DNA of 64,000 nucleotides, taken from contig NZ_PYVW01000010.1 in NCBI RefSeq assembly GCF_003056355.1, positions 93,095 through 157,094 of the forward strand, given 5' to 3'. Source of the stretch: Devosia naphthalenivorans. Its GTDB lineage: Bacteria > Pseudomonadota > Alphaproteobacteria > Rhizobiales > Devosiaceae. A program made the position numbers and the translations under genes. This document shows, piece by piece, positions 56,209 to 64,000 of this stretch. The notes beneath the pieces are model-generated. The model did no database searches. It was not told the DNA's origin and saw only the letters and a list, made by a program, of their open reading frames with translations. Numbering within the stretch: the stretch's first letter is position 1; each line of letters opens with the position of its first letter.

Positions 56209-56672
56209 TAAATCCCCGACGGGTGCAAGCTCCTGTGGTCTGCTGATTGAGAAGAACTGCCGGAGCGCGCTAACTGTTGGCGTCTCTTTAGCAGAATCGG
56301 TCGGCGCAGCGAAGCAGTTCTTTGCAGGCAGGAGTTGTGACCTCTGGTGTTGTGTTCGAATGCTGTACGATAATTGCCGTTATCGATCATTCGACCTAAC
56401 CGCCGGTGCTGCCGAGGGCCGTGGCGGTGTCAAGGGGGTGCCCGCCATCCCCCTGACCCGGGTGGCAGGCCCGGTGACAGCCTGGGCCAGCCCGTCGATC
56501 CGGCGGTCGGCTGGGCCCGGCAAGACATTGTTCACCAGGGCTAAGAGCTGCGCCGAATTTTCGCGCTTTCAAACGAGGGGTGGCGACGCCTACCCGTGTG
56601 GCCTTAGTGCCTCGAGCGCCGCCAGTCCCGGTTGCGGGCAAAGGAGCGGCGGCAGCACCGATCCCGGCCGGT

Positions 56673-57608
56673 TCAACGGCTGCGCGCTGTCAGGGCGAGG
56701 GCGTCACTGACGGCCAGCCTGGCCATGGCGAGTGCCGCCTCGCGGGTGCTGGCGGTCGCCACAAAGCGTCCCTTATGGCAGAAGCTTGCACCGGCCACAC
56801 CCGATGCCGCTTCCAAATCCGCGTTGGTGAGGCCGGCCCAGTGAGCCGGCAGATCCGCGCGGGCTTCGAAGCCTTGCTCGCCACGCCGGATTGTTGTCAC
56901 GCACCAGTCTGATTCACGCGGATGGACGACAAACAGCAAATGGTCCGCCCCCGCCCTGACGATAGCCGGCCGGAATGGCATGCCCATGGGCAGCTCAAGG
57001 ATGGGATCGGGGCCCGCAGCTTCAATGGCCTGCCGCACGATGGCATCGGCGCGCAGCTTGGCGGCCTGGCGGGCGATGCTGGCCTCAAGGAAGCTGCGTG
57101 CAATCCCCAGGGCGCTATTGAACGCGATCTCCTGGGCATCCGGCGTCCGATCGTCGAATACCGGTTTAAGTGTTTCCAGCAGTGCCGGCAGCGTCAGGTC
57201 CGCGAGCGGACCGGTGGGGCTCAAGGCGCCGTTGTCCGTCAGGTCGATCGGCAGAACGAAATCGCTGTCAAAAGCTGCAAATATGGTCTCGATATCGGGT
57301 GCGGGAGCAACACCCCAGGCAGCCAGATACGCTCGGCCATAGTGCTTCCACACCAGACCGAACGAGCTATATGGCTGGCCTGCTTCTCGTAGCGGGGCGC
57401 CGCGCTGGTGATGATCGAAAATGCGTCTCCGGGCGTCGTAAATGCCGCCAACGTCATAAATGATGCGATCATCTCCAGGGGTGAGCCAGGCAGGCGACCT
57501 GCTGCGGACCACTTGCGCGTTCGGGTAGAGCCGGGTCAAGACAACACTGGACAGCACTTCATCGGCGTGGAAGCCGCCGGAATGGGTGACAAGATAGTTG
57601 ATGGTCAT
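56673..57608 (-). CDS. MYG1/UPF0160 family protein (putative 3'-5' exonuclease)
   Basis: A 311-residue DHH-like protein. N-terminal THSGGFHADEVLSSVVL and RRRIFDHHQRG supply the metal-binding His/Asp residues of the MYG1 family; in eukaryotes MYG1 is an RNA exonuclease, while the bacterial role is unknown. ATG 57608 gives the usual N-terminus; the frame opens at 57656. The 584-base gap after it (57609-58192) shows only the promoter region of the next gene. Confidence 0.88.
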   Translation of the reverse strand: MTINYLVTHSGGFHADEVLSSVVLTRLYPNAQVVRSRSPAWLTPGDDRIIYDVGGIYDARRRIFDHHQRGAPLREAGQPYSSFGLVWKHYGRAYLAAWGVAPAPDIETIFAAFDSDFVLPIDLTDNGALSPTGPLADLTLPALLETLKPVFDDRTPDAQEIAFNSALGIARSFLEASIARQAAKLRADAIVRQAIEAAGPDPILELPMGMPFRPAIVRAGADHLLFVVHPRESDWCVTTIRRGEQGFEARADLPAHWAGLTNADLEAASGVAGASFCHKGRFVATASTREAALAMARLAVSDALALTARSR

Positions 57609-58192
57609 GCGAAGTCGGTTCTCTTGGAGCGGGGAGGGTGTGGAACTTGCCCTCAAATGCGGTGGGCGGAGGAAGCCATGGATCCGCCAACCGATCCGAG
57701 CGGTAGCATATCCGGACCATGCGGATCCAACGCATTCGCGCCACTCCGGTCCGCTCCGATGCCGCAGTCAAAAATCGATCTCTCCGGCAGGCATTGCGGG
57801 CTCGCACCTCGGGCAAGCAATCCCTGAGGCAGCTGGACGGTGCGGGCGTCCTACCGACTGGTGCCGTGTGCGACCATAGCCGCATGGCCGGGCAACAGAT
57901 TGGTCGGGCCTCCTGACACGGGACGTATTTCCACTAGCCTGGACCCGATCCGAGCGCTGCCGGCATCTGCAGGAGCTTCGTCAACTCCGAGCGATCTCCA
58001 TGCCGGGTTCGTCCGGCGAAAGACAGGCAGCTCCGACCGGTGGCGCAAGGAGATCAAAGTCCCTGCTAGATTCGATCCGCTAGGCATGATGCGGTCCACT
58101 GGCCACAGACAGATCGGCAGCACTATTCAAGTGGTTTTGCTTGCAGGTATGCTTAGGGGGTTCACAACATGTGGAACAGAGGAGGACTGAGA

Positions 58193-58816
58193 ATGAAGCC
58201 GATTGCTCTGGCTGCATCTGCAGCACTACTTTTGACCGGCACCCCTGCGGCATTTGCGCAGGACGCCATGAGCTTCTTCGTCACGAGCGTGGGTTTAGGG
58301 GATGGTGCGAATTTGGGCGGGCTGGAGGGAGCGGATGCCCACTGTCAGGAACTCGCTGCAAAGGCGGGTGCTGCCGCAGGAGAATGGCACGCCTATCTCA
58401 GCGCTGAGGGCATAAATGCCAGGGATCGGATTGGCTCCGGTCCTTGGACCAATGCCTCGGGCGAACTTATCGCCAACGATCTTGATGGTTTGCACAGTGA
58501 CAGCAACAATATCACCAAGGCAACAGCATTGACTGAAACCGGAGGGACGGTCAGCGGCCGCGGGGACGAGCCTAACCAGCATGACATTCTCACCGGTTCC
58601 AATGCCGATGGCACCCTGTCCGGCGGCAATACCTGCAACGACTGGACCAGCAATGGTGATGGTAACGCCATGGTGGGCCACCACGACAGGATGGGCCCGG
58701 AAACCCTGGCTACGGGAACGTCCTGGAACGCAGCCCATCCATCTCGTGGATGTGGCCAGGAAGCATTGGTTGGTACTGGCGGCAATGGCTATTTCTATTG
58801 CTTCAAGGCAGATTGA
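58193..58816 (+). CDS. Secreted lectin-like protein
   Basis: A 207-residue exported protein: signal peptide (ending AAFAQ), then a Gly/Asn-rich domain with segments FFVTSVGLGDGANLGGLEGADAHCQ, GSGPWTNASGE, DILTGSNADGT and SRGCGQEALVG. It matches proteins generally annotated as lectin in Hyphomicrobiales, with four conserved Cys. Probably periplasmic or extracellular; ligand unknown. ATG 58193 follows GAGGAGGACTGAG. Confidence 0.8.
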   Translation: MKPIALAASAALLLTGTPAAFAQDAMSFFVTSVGLGDGANLGGLEGADAHCQELAAKAGAAAGEWHAYLSAEGINARDRIGSGPWTNASGELIANDLDGLHSDSNNITKATALTETGGTVSGRGDEPNQHDILTGSNADGTLSGGNTCNDWTSNGDGNAMVGHHDRMGPETLATGTSWNAAHPSRGCGQEALVGTGGNGYFYCFKAD

Positions 58817-58832
58817 GTAAGCCCAACAACCT

Positions 58833-58859
58833 GCACCGCGGGGGAAGCCGCCGCGGTGC
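58833..58859 (+). terminator. Hairpin after the lectin-like gene
   Basis: A perfect nine-base stem GCACCGCGG/CCGCGGTGC with a nine-base loop, 16 bases after the stop. No T-run follows, so termination is likely but not certain. Confidence 0.5.
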
Positions 58860-59038
58860 GCAGCAGCGATCGTGCCGCAAGCAGCCAGCGTCCGTAATAA
58901 AGGGGGATTGGTGGGTGCTCGAACAGAGTGCGCTTCGATCATCCAGAATGATTCTGGGCAAGCGCAGAGCCCCGGCGGCTTTGCGAACACACTGGTGCCG
59001 CCCATGGGAGTGGTGCTACTGCTTCCTCAGGAGACACC

Positions 59039-59245
59039 ATGAGCAGCCTACCGCAGGTCGAATATACGGTGGAGTCCTACAACACCGATCCAGAGGGCAG
59101 ACCGCAACAATCCGATGTGTGCAAAGTATTTGCCGCTTCGCCACAGGCGGCTGCTCTGAAAGTACTCCAGGAAGAGCTTTACACGATAGGGGACACGGCT
59201 CGCTTGCGCGCGCGGGTCAGGCATATGGGTATCTCAGGAGTTTAA
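59039..59245 (+). CDS. Small hypothetical protein
   Basis: 68 residues (VEYTVESYNTDPEGRPQQ, then FAASPQAAALKVLQEEL). No signal, span or known family. ATG 59039 is preceded by CAGGAGACACC, a good ribosome-binding site, which is the main reason to accept it. Confidence 0.6.
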   Translation: MSSLPQVEYTVESYNTDPEGRPQQSDVCKVFAASPQAAALKVLQEELYTIGDTARLRARVRHMGISGV

Positions 59246-59283
59246 AAAGTCACCACGCTATACAGCAAGATCTAAGCGGCTTT

Positions 59284-59709
59284 TCAACACCAGAACTCTT
59301 CACCATCTGGCCACCTTCTTGCCAAGCGCTCAGCGATCAGAATGTCCCCGATGTCCTGTCCCCCGATCGTAATGGTGGCAAGCCGGCGTCTGCTGCTGGC
59401 GCTGTCGTAGCCGAAACGCTCAATTGTCCATTCGTTGCCGTTCAGGAGCTGCAGCAGCCGGGCACTGGCGGCCCTGGCAAGTTCCTTTTCAGCTTCGCCG
59501 CCGCAGACTGCGGACTGCGGCTCTGGCGTGTCAAAGTCCTTCAACCGAATGTTTTCTCCGCTGAGCCAGAGAGTGTCGCCATCTACCAGACAGCTCTTGT
59601 CCGCATTGTTCGGACGGTTGCCGCACATTTCAAGGACTAGGTTCTGGGCAAGAGGTGCAGCTGTTGTTAGTGCTAGAGCAAGCATGGCGACCGTTACGGC
59701 GAACTTCAT
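59284..59709 (-). CDS. Secreted thermonuclease-family protein
   Basis: A 141-residue SNase-like nuclease. Signal peptide (LALALTTAAPLAQ) then the OB-fold with CLVDGDTLWL and IRLKDFDTPEP (calcium and catalytic residues), and a later RRRLATI segment supplying the second Arg. Probably cleaves extracellular or periplasmic nucleic acid. ATG 59709; the longer frame is not supported. Gap 59710-60094 holds no convincing gene. Confidence 0.82.
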   Translation of the reverse strand: MKFAVTVAMLALALTTAAPLAQNLVLEMCGNRPNNADKSCLVDGDTLWLSGENIRLKDFDTPEPQSAVCGGEAEKELARAASARLLQLLNGNEWTIERFGYDSASSRRRLATITIGGQDIGDILIAERLARRWPDGEEFWC

Positions 59710-60094
59710 CTGCAGGCTTCCCGGGGATGAGGTGTTAAGCGGTTGAAATGGCCAGACCAGTCGCCGCCGCTCCATTGCTTGCAGGTTTGCTATCTGCAAC
59801 CACACCAAGTACTGGCACCCGCATGCATGTGGTGGCTCCGGCCTGCCATCACAGCCAGAAGGCGGGTGCGTTTCCCCGCGCCAGCGACGCCGTTGTGCAA
59901 GCGGAACAGGAAACGGTCCTGCTTACGTCCATGGCCGGGTTCCCCTGCCGGGTCCAGATGAATATGGGCTCCACCGCGACAATGGTCGAACTGAACGAGG
60001 CGTGGCGGATATCGATCATTTGGCCTGTCCCGGCACGGGTTGGAGCCGGCGATCGAAGCAGATATGTTCAGGTTTTCTGGAGCAGTGAGCAGCC

Positions 60095-61441
60095 ATGCGC
60101 ATCACCATGATCGGCAGCGGTTATGTCGGCCTCGTCTCGGGCGCGTGCCTCGCGGATTTCGGCCACACCGTCACCTGCGTCGACCTCGACAGCGAGAAGA
60201 TCAAAGCCCTGCGGGAGGGCCGGATTCCGATCTTCGAACCCGGGCTCGAACAATTGGTGGCCAGAAACATGGGGGAACAGCGCCTGCTGTTCACGACCGA
60301 GCTGGCCCCCGCGGTAGAGGCAGCCGATGTAGTGTTCATTGCCGTGGGTACGCCGTCGCGCCGCGGCGACGGCCACGCTGATCTTTCCTATGTCTATGCC
60401 GCTGCGGCCGCGATCGGCGAGGCAATCAGCGGCTTCACCGTCGTGGTCACCAAATCGACCGTGCCGGTCGGCACAGGCGACGAAATCGAGCGCATCATCA
60501 GGGAGATCAACCCGCAGGCCGATGTGGTGGTGGTCTCCAACCCCGAATTCCTGCGCGAAGGCGCCGCGATCGACGACTTCAAGCTACCGGATCGCATCGT
60601 CATCGGGCTCGAGGATGAGCGCGCCCGGGCGCCCATGAGCGAAGTCTACCGGCCGCTTTATCTCAATCAGGGCCCGCTGATGTTTACCGGGCGGCGCACC
60701 GCCGAACTGATCAAATATGCCGCCAACGCCTTTCTGGCCATGAAGATCACCTTCATCAACGAAATAGCCGAACTCTGCGAAAGAACCGGCGCCAATGTGC
60801 AGGATGTCGCGCGCGGCATGGGTCTGGACAATCGCATCGGCACCAAGTTTCTCCATGCTGGCCCCGGCTATGGCGGCTCGTGCTTTCCCAAGGACACTGC
60901 GGCGCTGGCCAAGACCGGGCAAGACCATGAAGCGCCACTGCGGTTGGTTGAAACCACGATCGCGGTGAATGAAAGTCGCAAGCGTGCAATGGGGCGCAAG
61001 ATCATCACTGCCATGGGCGGCGACGTCCGCGGCAAGACCGTGGCCGTGCTCGGGCTGACATTCAAGCCCAACACGGACGACATGCGCGATGCACCTTCCC
61101 TTGCCATTGTGCAATCGCTGCGGGACGCGGGGGCGGTGATCCGGGCCTATGATCCCCAGGGTATGGAACCCGCCAAGGCGCTCATGCCCGATCTGAACTA
61201 TGCCAAGGACGCTTATGACGCTGCCCAAGGCGCCGACTGCCTGGTGCTGATTACGGAATGGAGCGCGTTCCGTTCGCTCGACCTGGCACGTTTGCACAGC
61301 CTAATGCGCAAGCCGACGCTGGTGGATCTGCGCAATGTCTACCGACGCAAGGAGGTGGAGGCGGCAGGCTTCAACTATTGGAGCGTTGGTCAGGCCACGG
61401 CTCGTTCCTTCAGCGTGGCTCGTGTGCAGGCGGCAGAGTAG
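60095..61441 (+). CDS. ugd: UDP-glucose 6-dehydrogenase
   Basis: Oxidises UDP-glucose to UDP-glucuronate with 2 NAD+, supplying exopolysaccharide and lipid A/lipopolysaccharide sugars. The 448-residue protein has the NAD fold GSGYVGLVSG, the ESxK-type KSTVPVGT, the catalytic Cys263 in GPGYGGSCFPKD and the C-terminal VLGLTFKPNTDDMRDAPS. No glycan operon is adjacent. The 390 bases after it (61442-61831) show no gene. Confidence 0.95.
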   Translation: MRITMIGSGYVGLVSGACLADFGHTVTCVDLDSEKIKALREGRIPIFEPGLEQLVARNMGEQRLLFTTELAPAVEAADVVFIAVGTPSRRGDGHADLSYVYAAAAAIGEAISGFTVVVTKSTVPVGTGDEIERIIREINPQADVVVVSNPEFLREGAAIDDFKLPDRIVIGLEDERARAPMSEVYRPLYLNQGPLMFTGRRTAELIKYAANAFLAMKITFINEIAELCERTGANVQDVARGMGLDNRIGTKFLHAGPGYGGSCFPKDTAALAKTGQDHEAPLRLVETTIAVNESRKRAMGRKIITAMGGDVRGKTVAVLGLTFKPNTDDMRDAPSLAIVQSLRDAGAVIRAYDPQGMEPAKALMPDLNYAKDAYDAAQGADCLVLITEWSAFRSLDLARLHSLMRKPTLVDLRNVYRRKEVEAAGFNYWSVGQATARSFSVARVQAAE

Positions 61442-61831
61442 GGCGCATGGTGCGAGAGTGGGACACCGAAGGTTCTTTGCGGTGATTTGAATTGAGAATT
61501 CGACCATTGTTCAAGATCAAGGTTGGTGCCGAGACAGCCGAGCTGTCCGGCTGACCGCTGATCAAGAGGGGCTGACATGTGCTGGCAGACGCTTGCGTGC
61601 AGCATTATCGCAAGGCCCTTATTGCCTTGTTCGAGAAGACGTGGAGCGTCTGCGAAGCGCGGAACTGCGCGGGTGAACGGTCGCGCTCAAGGTCAGGTGC
61701 GCCGATTTCAGTTCGAGCCTATTTTGGTGCCCCTTGACAGAAGCGCGGGCCAAACCCAGATCGAGGACACCGCCGCATGGTGGTGACGGGCCCAAGGCCC
61801 ACCACATTTATGTTGCTCAACGAGGATGTAG

Positions 61832-62134
61832 ATGAGGACGGATATCGATCAATATGAAGACGACGATCGCCCGATCGGTCGTGGCGACCTGATCACTTAT
61901 TATCACCCGCGCGAGATCGTATCGGACGATTCCCTGCCGATATACCATCGGCGGAAACTATTAGCTTTTTGGCTGTCGGATGCGAATGCACTACCCAGCG
62001 CGCCCAGCATTCGCAGCTCAGGCCGAACCACGGCAACCGTAGACGAGCTAAGGGACGCGCTGCTCGCTTTGGACGAGTTGGAGACGATGATCTCTGCGCA
62101 GTCGGCGATATCAACCCAGCAAACCGTCGCTTGA
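61832..62134 (+). CDS. Hypothetical protein
   Basis: 100 residues, acidic N-terminus (DIDQYEDDDRPIGRGDL), a basic stretch (YHRRKLLAFWLSD) and a helical C-terminus (DELRDALLALDELETM). No family recognised. ATG 61832 follows CGAGGATGTAG. Codon use is less GC-biased than in core genes here. Confidence 0.5.
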   Translation: MRTDIDQYEDDDRPIGRGDLITYYHPREIVSDDSLPIYHRRKLLAFWLSDANALPSAPSIRSSGRTTATVDELRDALLALDELETMISAQSAISTQQTVA

Positions 62135-62264
62135 CTGAGAGACCGACCCGCTCACGTGGGGCGGTCCGCTGCTTTCGACCCGCTGACTGACCGATAAAAG
62201 AGGAAGAGCTCGTTGGGAGCGCACTAGTGGCTCCCGCGTTGTTCAGAAAACGGCGAGGTCAGGA

Positions 62265-62501
62265 ATGAGCGCTACTGAGGGAAAATACACCGGGCTCTGG
62301 CTTCACCATGGCGACTGGGAGGGCAAAGAGTTCAGCCATGAACTGGCCGAATATCATCACGACGAACATCCGGGAGCAGTGGGCGCTACCGAGATGCGTC
62401 ATGCGGTGGTGGAGCACGACGGTGCGGAGATTGCGGTTTGGGTTCCTGCCCATTGGAGCGACGAACAGGCCCGCCAGGCGCTGGAGAGCAACTTGTGGTG
62501 A
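62265..62501 (+). CDS. Small hypothetical protein
   Basis: 78 residues, His- and Glu-rich (GLWLHHGDWEGKEFSHELAE, VWVPAHWSDEQARQAL). No signal or span. ATG 62265 follows GAGGTCAGG. No family recognised. The 649 bases after it (62502-63150) contain no supported gene, only a short T-arm-like GGTTCGAACC near 62698. Confidence 0.5.
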   Translation: MSATEGKYTGLWLHHGDWEGKEFSHELAEYHHDEHPGAVGATEMRHAVVEHDGAEIAVWVPAHWSDEQARQALESNLW

Positions 62502-63150
62502 GGACTGATAAGTGGAAGTGCGCTATTCCGCTGCAACTTTCCGTCTGGAGGTCGTGCACCCGTTCCGTCCGATGCTTTTTCTGGCGAAGCTTTTGGGAGC
62601 GCTGGCTCGCTCCAGCGGAAGATCAGTCTCAAAGGATAGTGGTACGCTTGTCTCGGGATCGAGCTGCAGTGAAGTTGGAAGGAGTCCAACCACTTCCGGT
62701 TCGAACCTCTCCCCGAGCCGCCACTCTTCCAACTAGGAACACTCTCCCAACCTTGACGCAGGGGTGAGAAGCCCAGCCTCTGCAGGCCTTTTGGGGCTGG
62801 ACCTGATGACTGCGGATCTGGTGAAAACAGCCGAAACGCTCTCTTTTGGGCCCCTTGTTCTCCAAAGCTGGTGACCTCCTCTTTTTGGTACACAGCTTCA
62901 TCGTCGTTTGGTGCCAGTGCCATATACTTGACCCGTGACGCCGATTGAGTTGGACGTATCAAGCTCAGTTCGCGAGTGAACCTAACGTCGAATTTGAGGG
63001 GCTTGGTGGCGTGGCTGGGCCCGCAAAAACCAACCAGGGTACTGGATCACGACCGGGCAGCACGGCCGAGCTTGCCAATTAGGACCTGTCAGACCAAACT
63101 CATCCCAGCAAGGCGTTGAACTCGTTCGGTCCGCAAGGGAACTCTCAGGT

Positions 63151-63847
63151 ATGAAGATAAACACTCATGTTGTCGGTTCCGCTGAGATCGATGGGTTAAC
63201 CCGGCCCGGCTTTTTGAACCGCCGGTCGTTCCTGACCGGCTCTATCGCCGCTATTGCCGCGCTGGGGCTTGCTGGTTGTGCGTCGTCCGGTGGCATGAGC
63301 CTTGCGGAGGCAGAAAGGGTCTATGGCCCACTGCCAAATGAGCGCTTTCCCGTACCCGCTGTTAATGTCAGCAAGATCAATCCCAAGTATCTTCGCCGCA
63401 CCGTGCGCTATGATTCCACGGAAGCGGTAGGCACAATCATCGTCGACCCTAAGAATTACTATGTCTATCGCATTGAAGGCGGCGGTAGTGCTACCCGCTA
63501 TGGCGCCAATGTCGGGCGCGCCGGCTTCCTATGGAGTGGTGACGCCTATATCGGCCGGAAGGCTGAATGGCCGGTTTGGACGCCGCCTAAGGAGATGATC
63601 CTGCGGCAGCCCGAAGCAGCCCCATACGCCAATGGTATGGCGCCAGGACTAAACAATCCACTCGGCGCGCACCCTCTATCTCTACCAAAATGGCGCTTAC
63701 ACGCTCTACACGATCTACAGCACCATCATGCCTGAAACGATTGGTAAGGGAGTTTCCAGTGGCTGCGTAGGTCTTCTCACCCAAGACATGCTTGATCTTT
63801 ATGAGAAGACGCCTGTGAACACGAAGGTGGTGGTCCTTCCAGCCTAG
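63151..63847 (+). pseudogene. L,D-transpeptidase (ErfK/YbiS/YcfS/YnhG type), frameshifted
   Basis: Starts with a Tat-like signal (NRRSFLTGS) and lipobox LAGC, then an intact YkuD fold up to GLNNPLGA. Just after 63664 the frame breaks: the +1 frame continues TLYLYQNGAYTLYTIYSTIM, VSSGCVGLL and NTKVVVLPA to a stop at 63845. Catalytic Cys is kept, but the usual catalytic His of IHGT is Tyr (IYST), and the Arg after GC is Gly, so the protein was probably decaying before or after the shift. Confidence 0.8.
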
Positions 63848-63860
63848 CGACGGCTCGGCG

Positions 63861-64000
63861 TTATTTGGCCTTGGTTGCCCTCGTCACCAGCAATTGATTA
63901 AGCCGCATCTTATCGGCGTCCACCACCTCAAAGACATGGCCAGCAGCCTCTATCTTGTCGCCCTTGCGAGCGGCTCGACGTAAGCGATGGACGATGAAAC
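63861..64000 (-). CDS. CorC/HlyC-type CBS-domain transporter, C-terminal part
   Basis: Only the last 45 or so codons are in the window, ending at a TAA (63861-63863). The sequence RRAARKGDKIEAAGHVFEVVDADKMRLNQLLV is typical of the transporter-associated CorC/HlyC domain of the hemolysin/CNNM family, thought to be cation transporters. The rest lies beyond the window. Confidence 0.7.
   Translation of the reverse strand, partial: FIVHRLRRAARKGDKIEAAGHVFEVVDADKMRLNQLLVTRATKAK

Noticed and set aside
56192..56710. 172-codon frame upstream of the LuxR units
   Set aside because: Composition unlike protein and overlaps the HTH gene start and the MYG1-like gene end.
59748..60110. 120-codon frame between the thermonuclease and ugd
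   Set aside because: No ribosome-binding site, unusual composition, overlaps the ugd start.
62690..62718. tRNA-like 3' end (GGTTCGAACC followed by a GCCA end)
   Set aside because: No matching acceptor, D or anticodon arms can be formed upstream; at most a decayed fragment.
1..64000. CRISPR array or intact transposase
   Set aside because: No regularly spaced repeats of CRISPR type and no transposase family match seen.

Overview
The window is a chromosome segment of a high-GC alphaproteobacterium of the order Hyphomicrobiales. Devosia or a close relative is the best guess, from gene content and order alone. The supporting evidence is a class I lysyl-tRNA synthetase, 5-aminolevulinate synthase (C4 haem pathway), a PodJ-like polar protein, the ligase-associated pdeM/helicase pair, and the block murA, DUF2948, hisD, UPF0262/low-Mr phosphatase, infA, maf, yacG, tRNA-Phe.

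Layout. 0-5 kb: lysK, a GTGA-overlapped S24 repressor/AAC(6')-like acetyltransferase pair, DUF952-pyrD and a NarL-type response regulator. 5-19 kb: a 1194-residue PodJ-like protein, a TauE/SafE transporter with a TIGR02186 protein, pdeM plus helicase, a small kinase, a MATE pump, a hybrid histidine kinase and mscL. 19-24 kb: a FixJ-like regulator without its phosphoacceptor Asp, hemA, an OmpA lipoprotein and small envelope or stress proteins. 24-34 kb: a GH127 glycosidase, a bacterial alpha-2-macroglobulin and penicillin-binding protein 1C (colonisation-protection pair). 34-42 kb: a rhamnoside-use locus with a LacI repressor, tandem operator-like repeats, a GH78 rhamnosidase and a four-gene ABC importer. 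42.7-47.5 kb: a decayed genomic island at the 3' end of tRNA-Thr(GGT), bounded by 25-bp direct repeats; it carries a DUF6883-like protein, an HNH endonuclease, a HEPN protein, a small membrane protein and broken integrases. 48-54.8 kb: the conserved murA to tRNA-Phe block, interrupted by 1.1 kb of palindromic repeats. 54.8-64 kb: a looser accessory stretch with short LuxR-type HTH ORFs, a MYG1-like protein, a lectin-like secreted protein, a thermonuclease, ugd, small orphan ORFs, a frameshifted L,D-transpeptidase and the end of a CorC/HlyC-type protein.

Several intergenic gaps carry imperfect palindromes of three families: A (core ATTCCCGCGAAAGCGGGAA), B (core CCCTCGGGYCTGACCCGAGGG) and C (CCTCGTGGTTCGAGG). 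One family A copy supplies the last codons of pyrD. A two-stem Rhizobiales-type element lies immediately upstream of infA. The most promising lead for an undescribed system is the tRNA-Thr island, where HEPN, HNH and DUF6883-type proteins are clustered in defence-island style. No CRISPR array, rRNA or intact transposase was seen.
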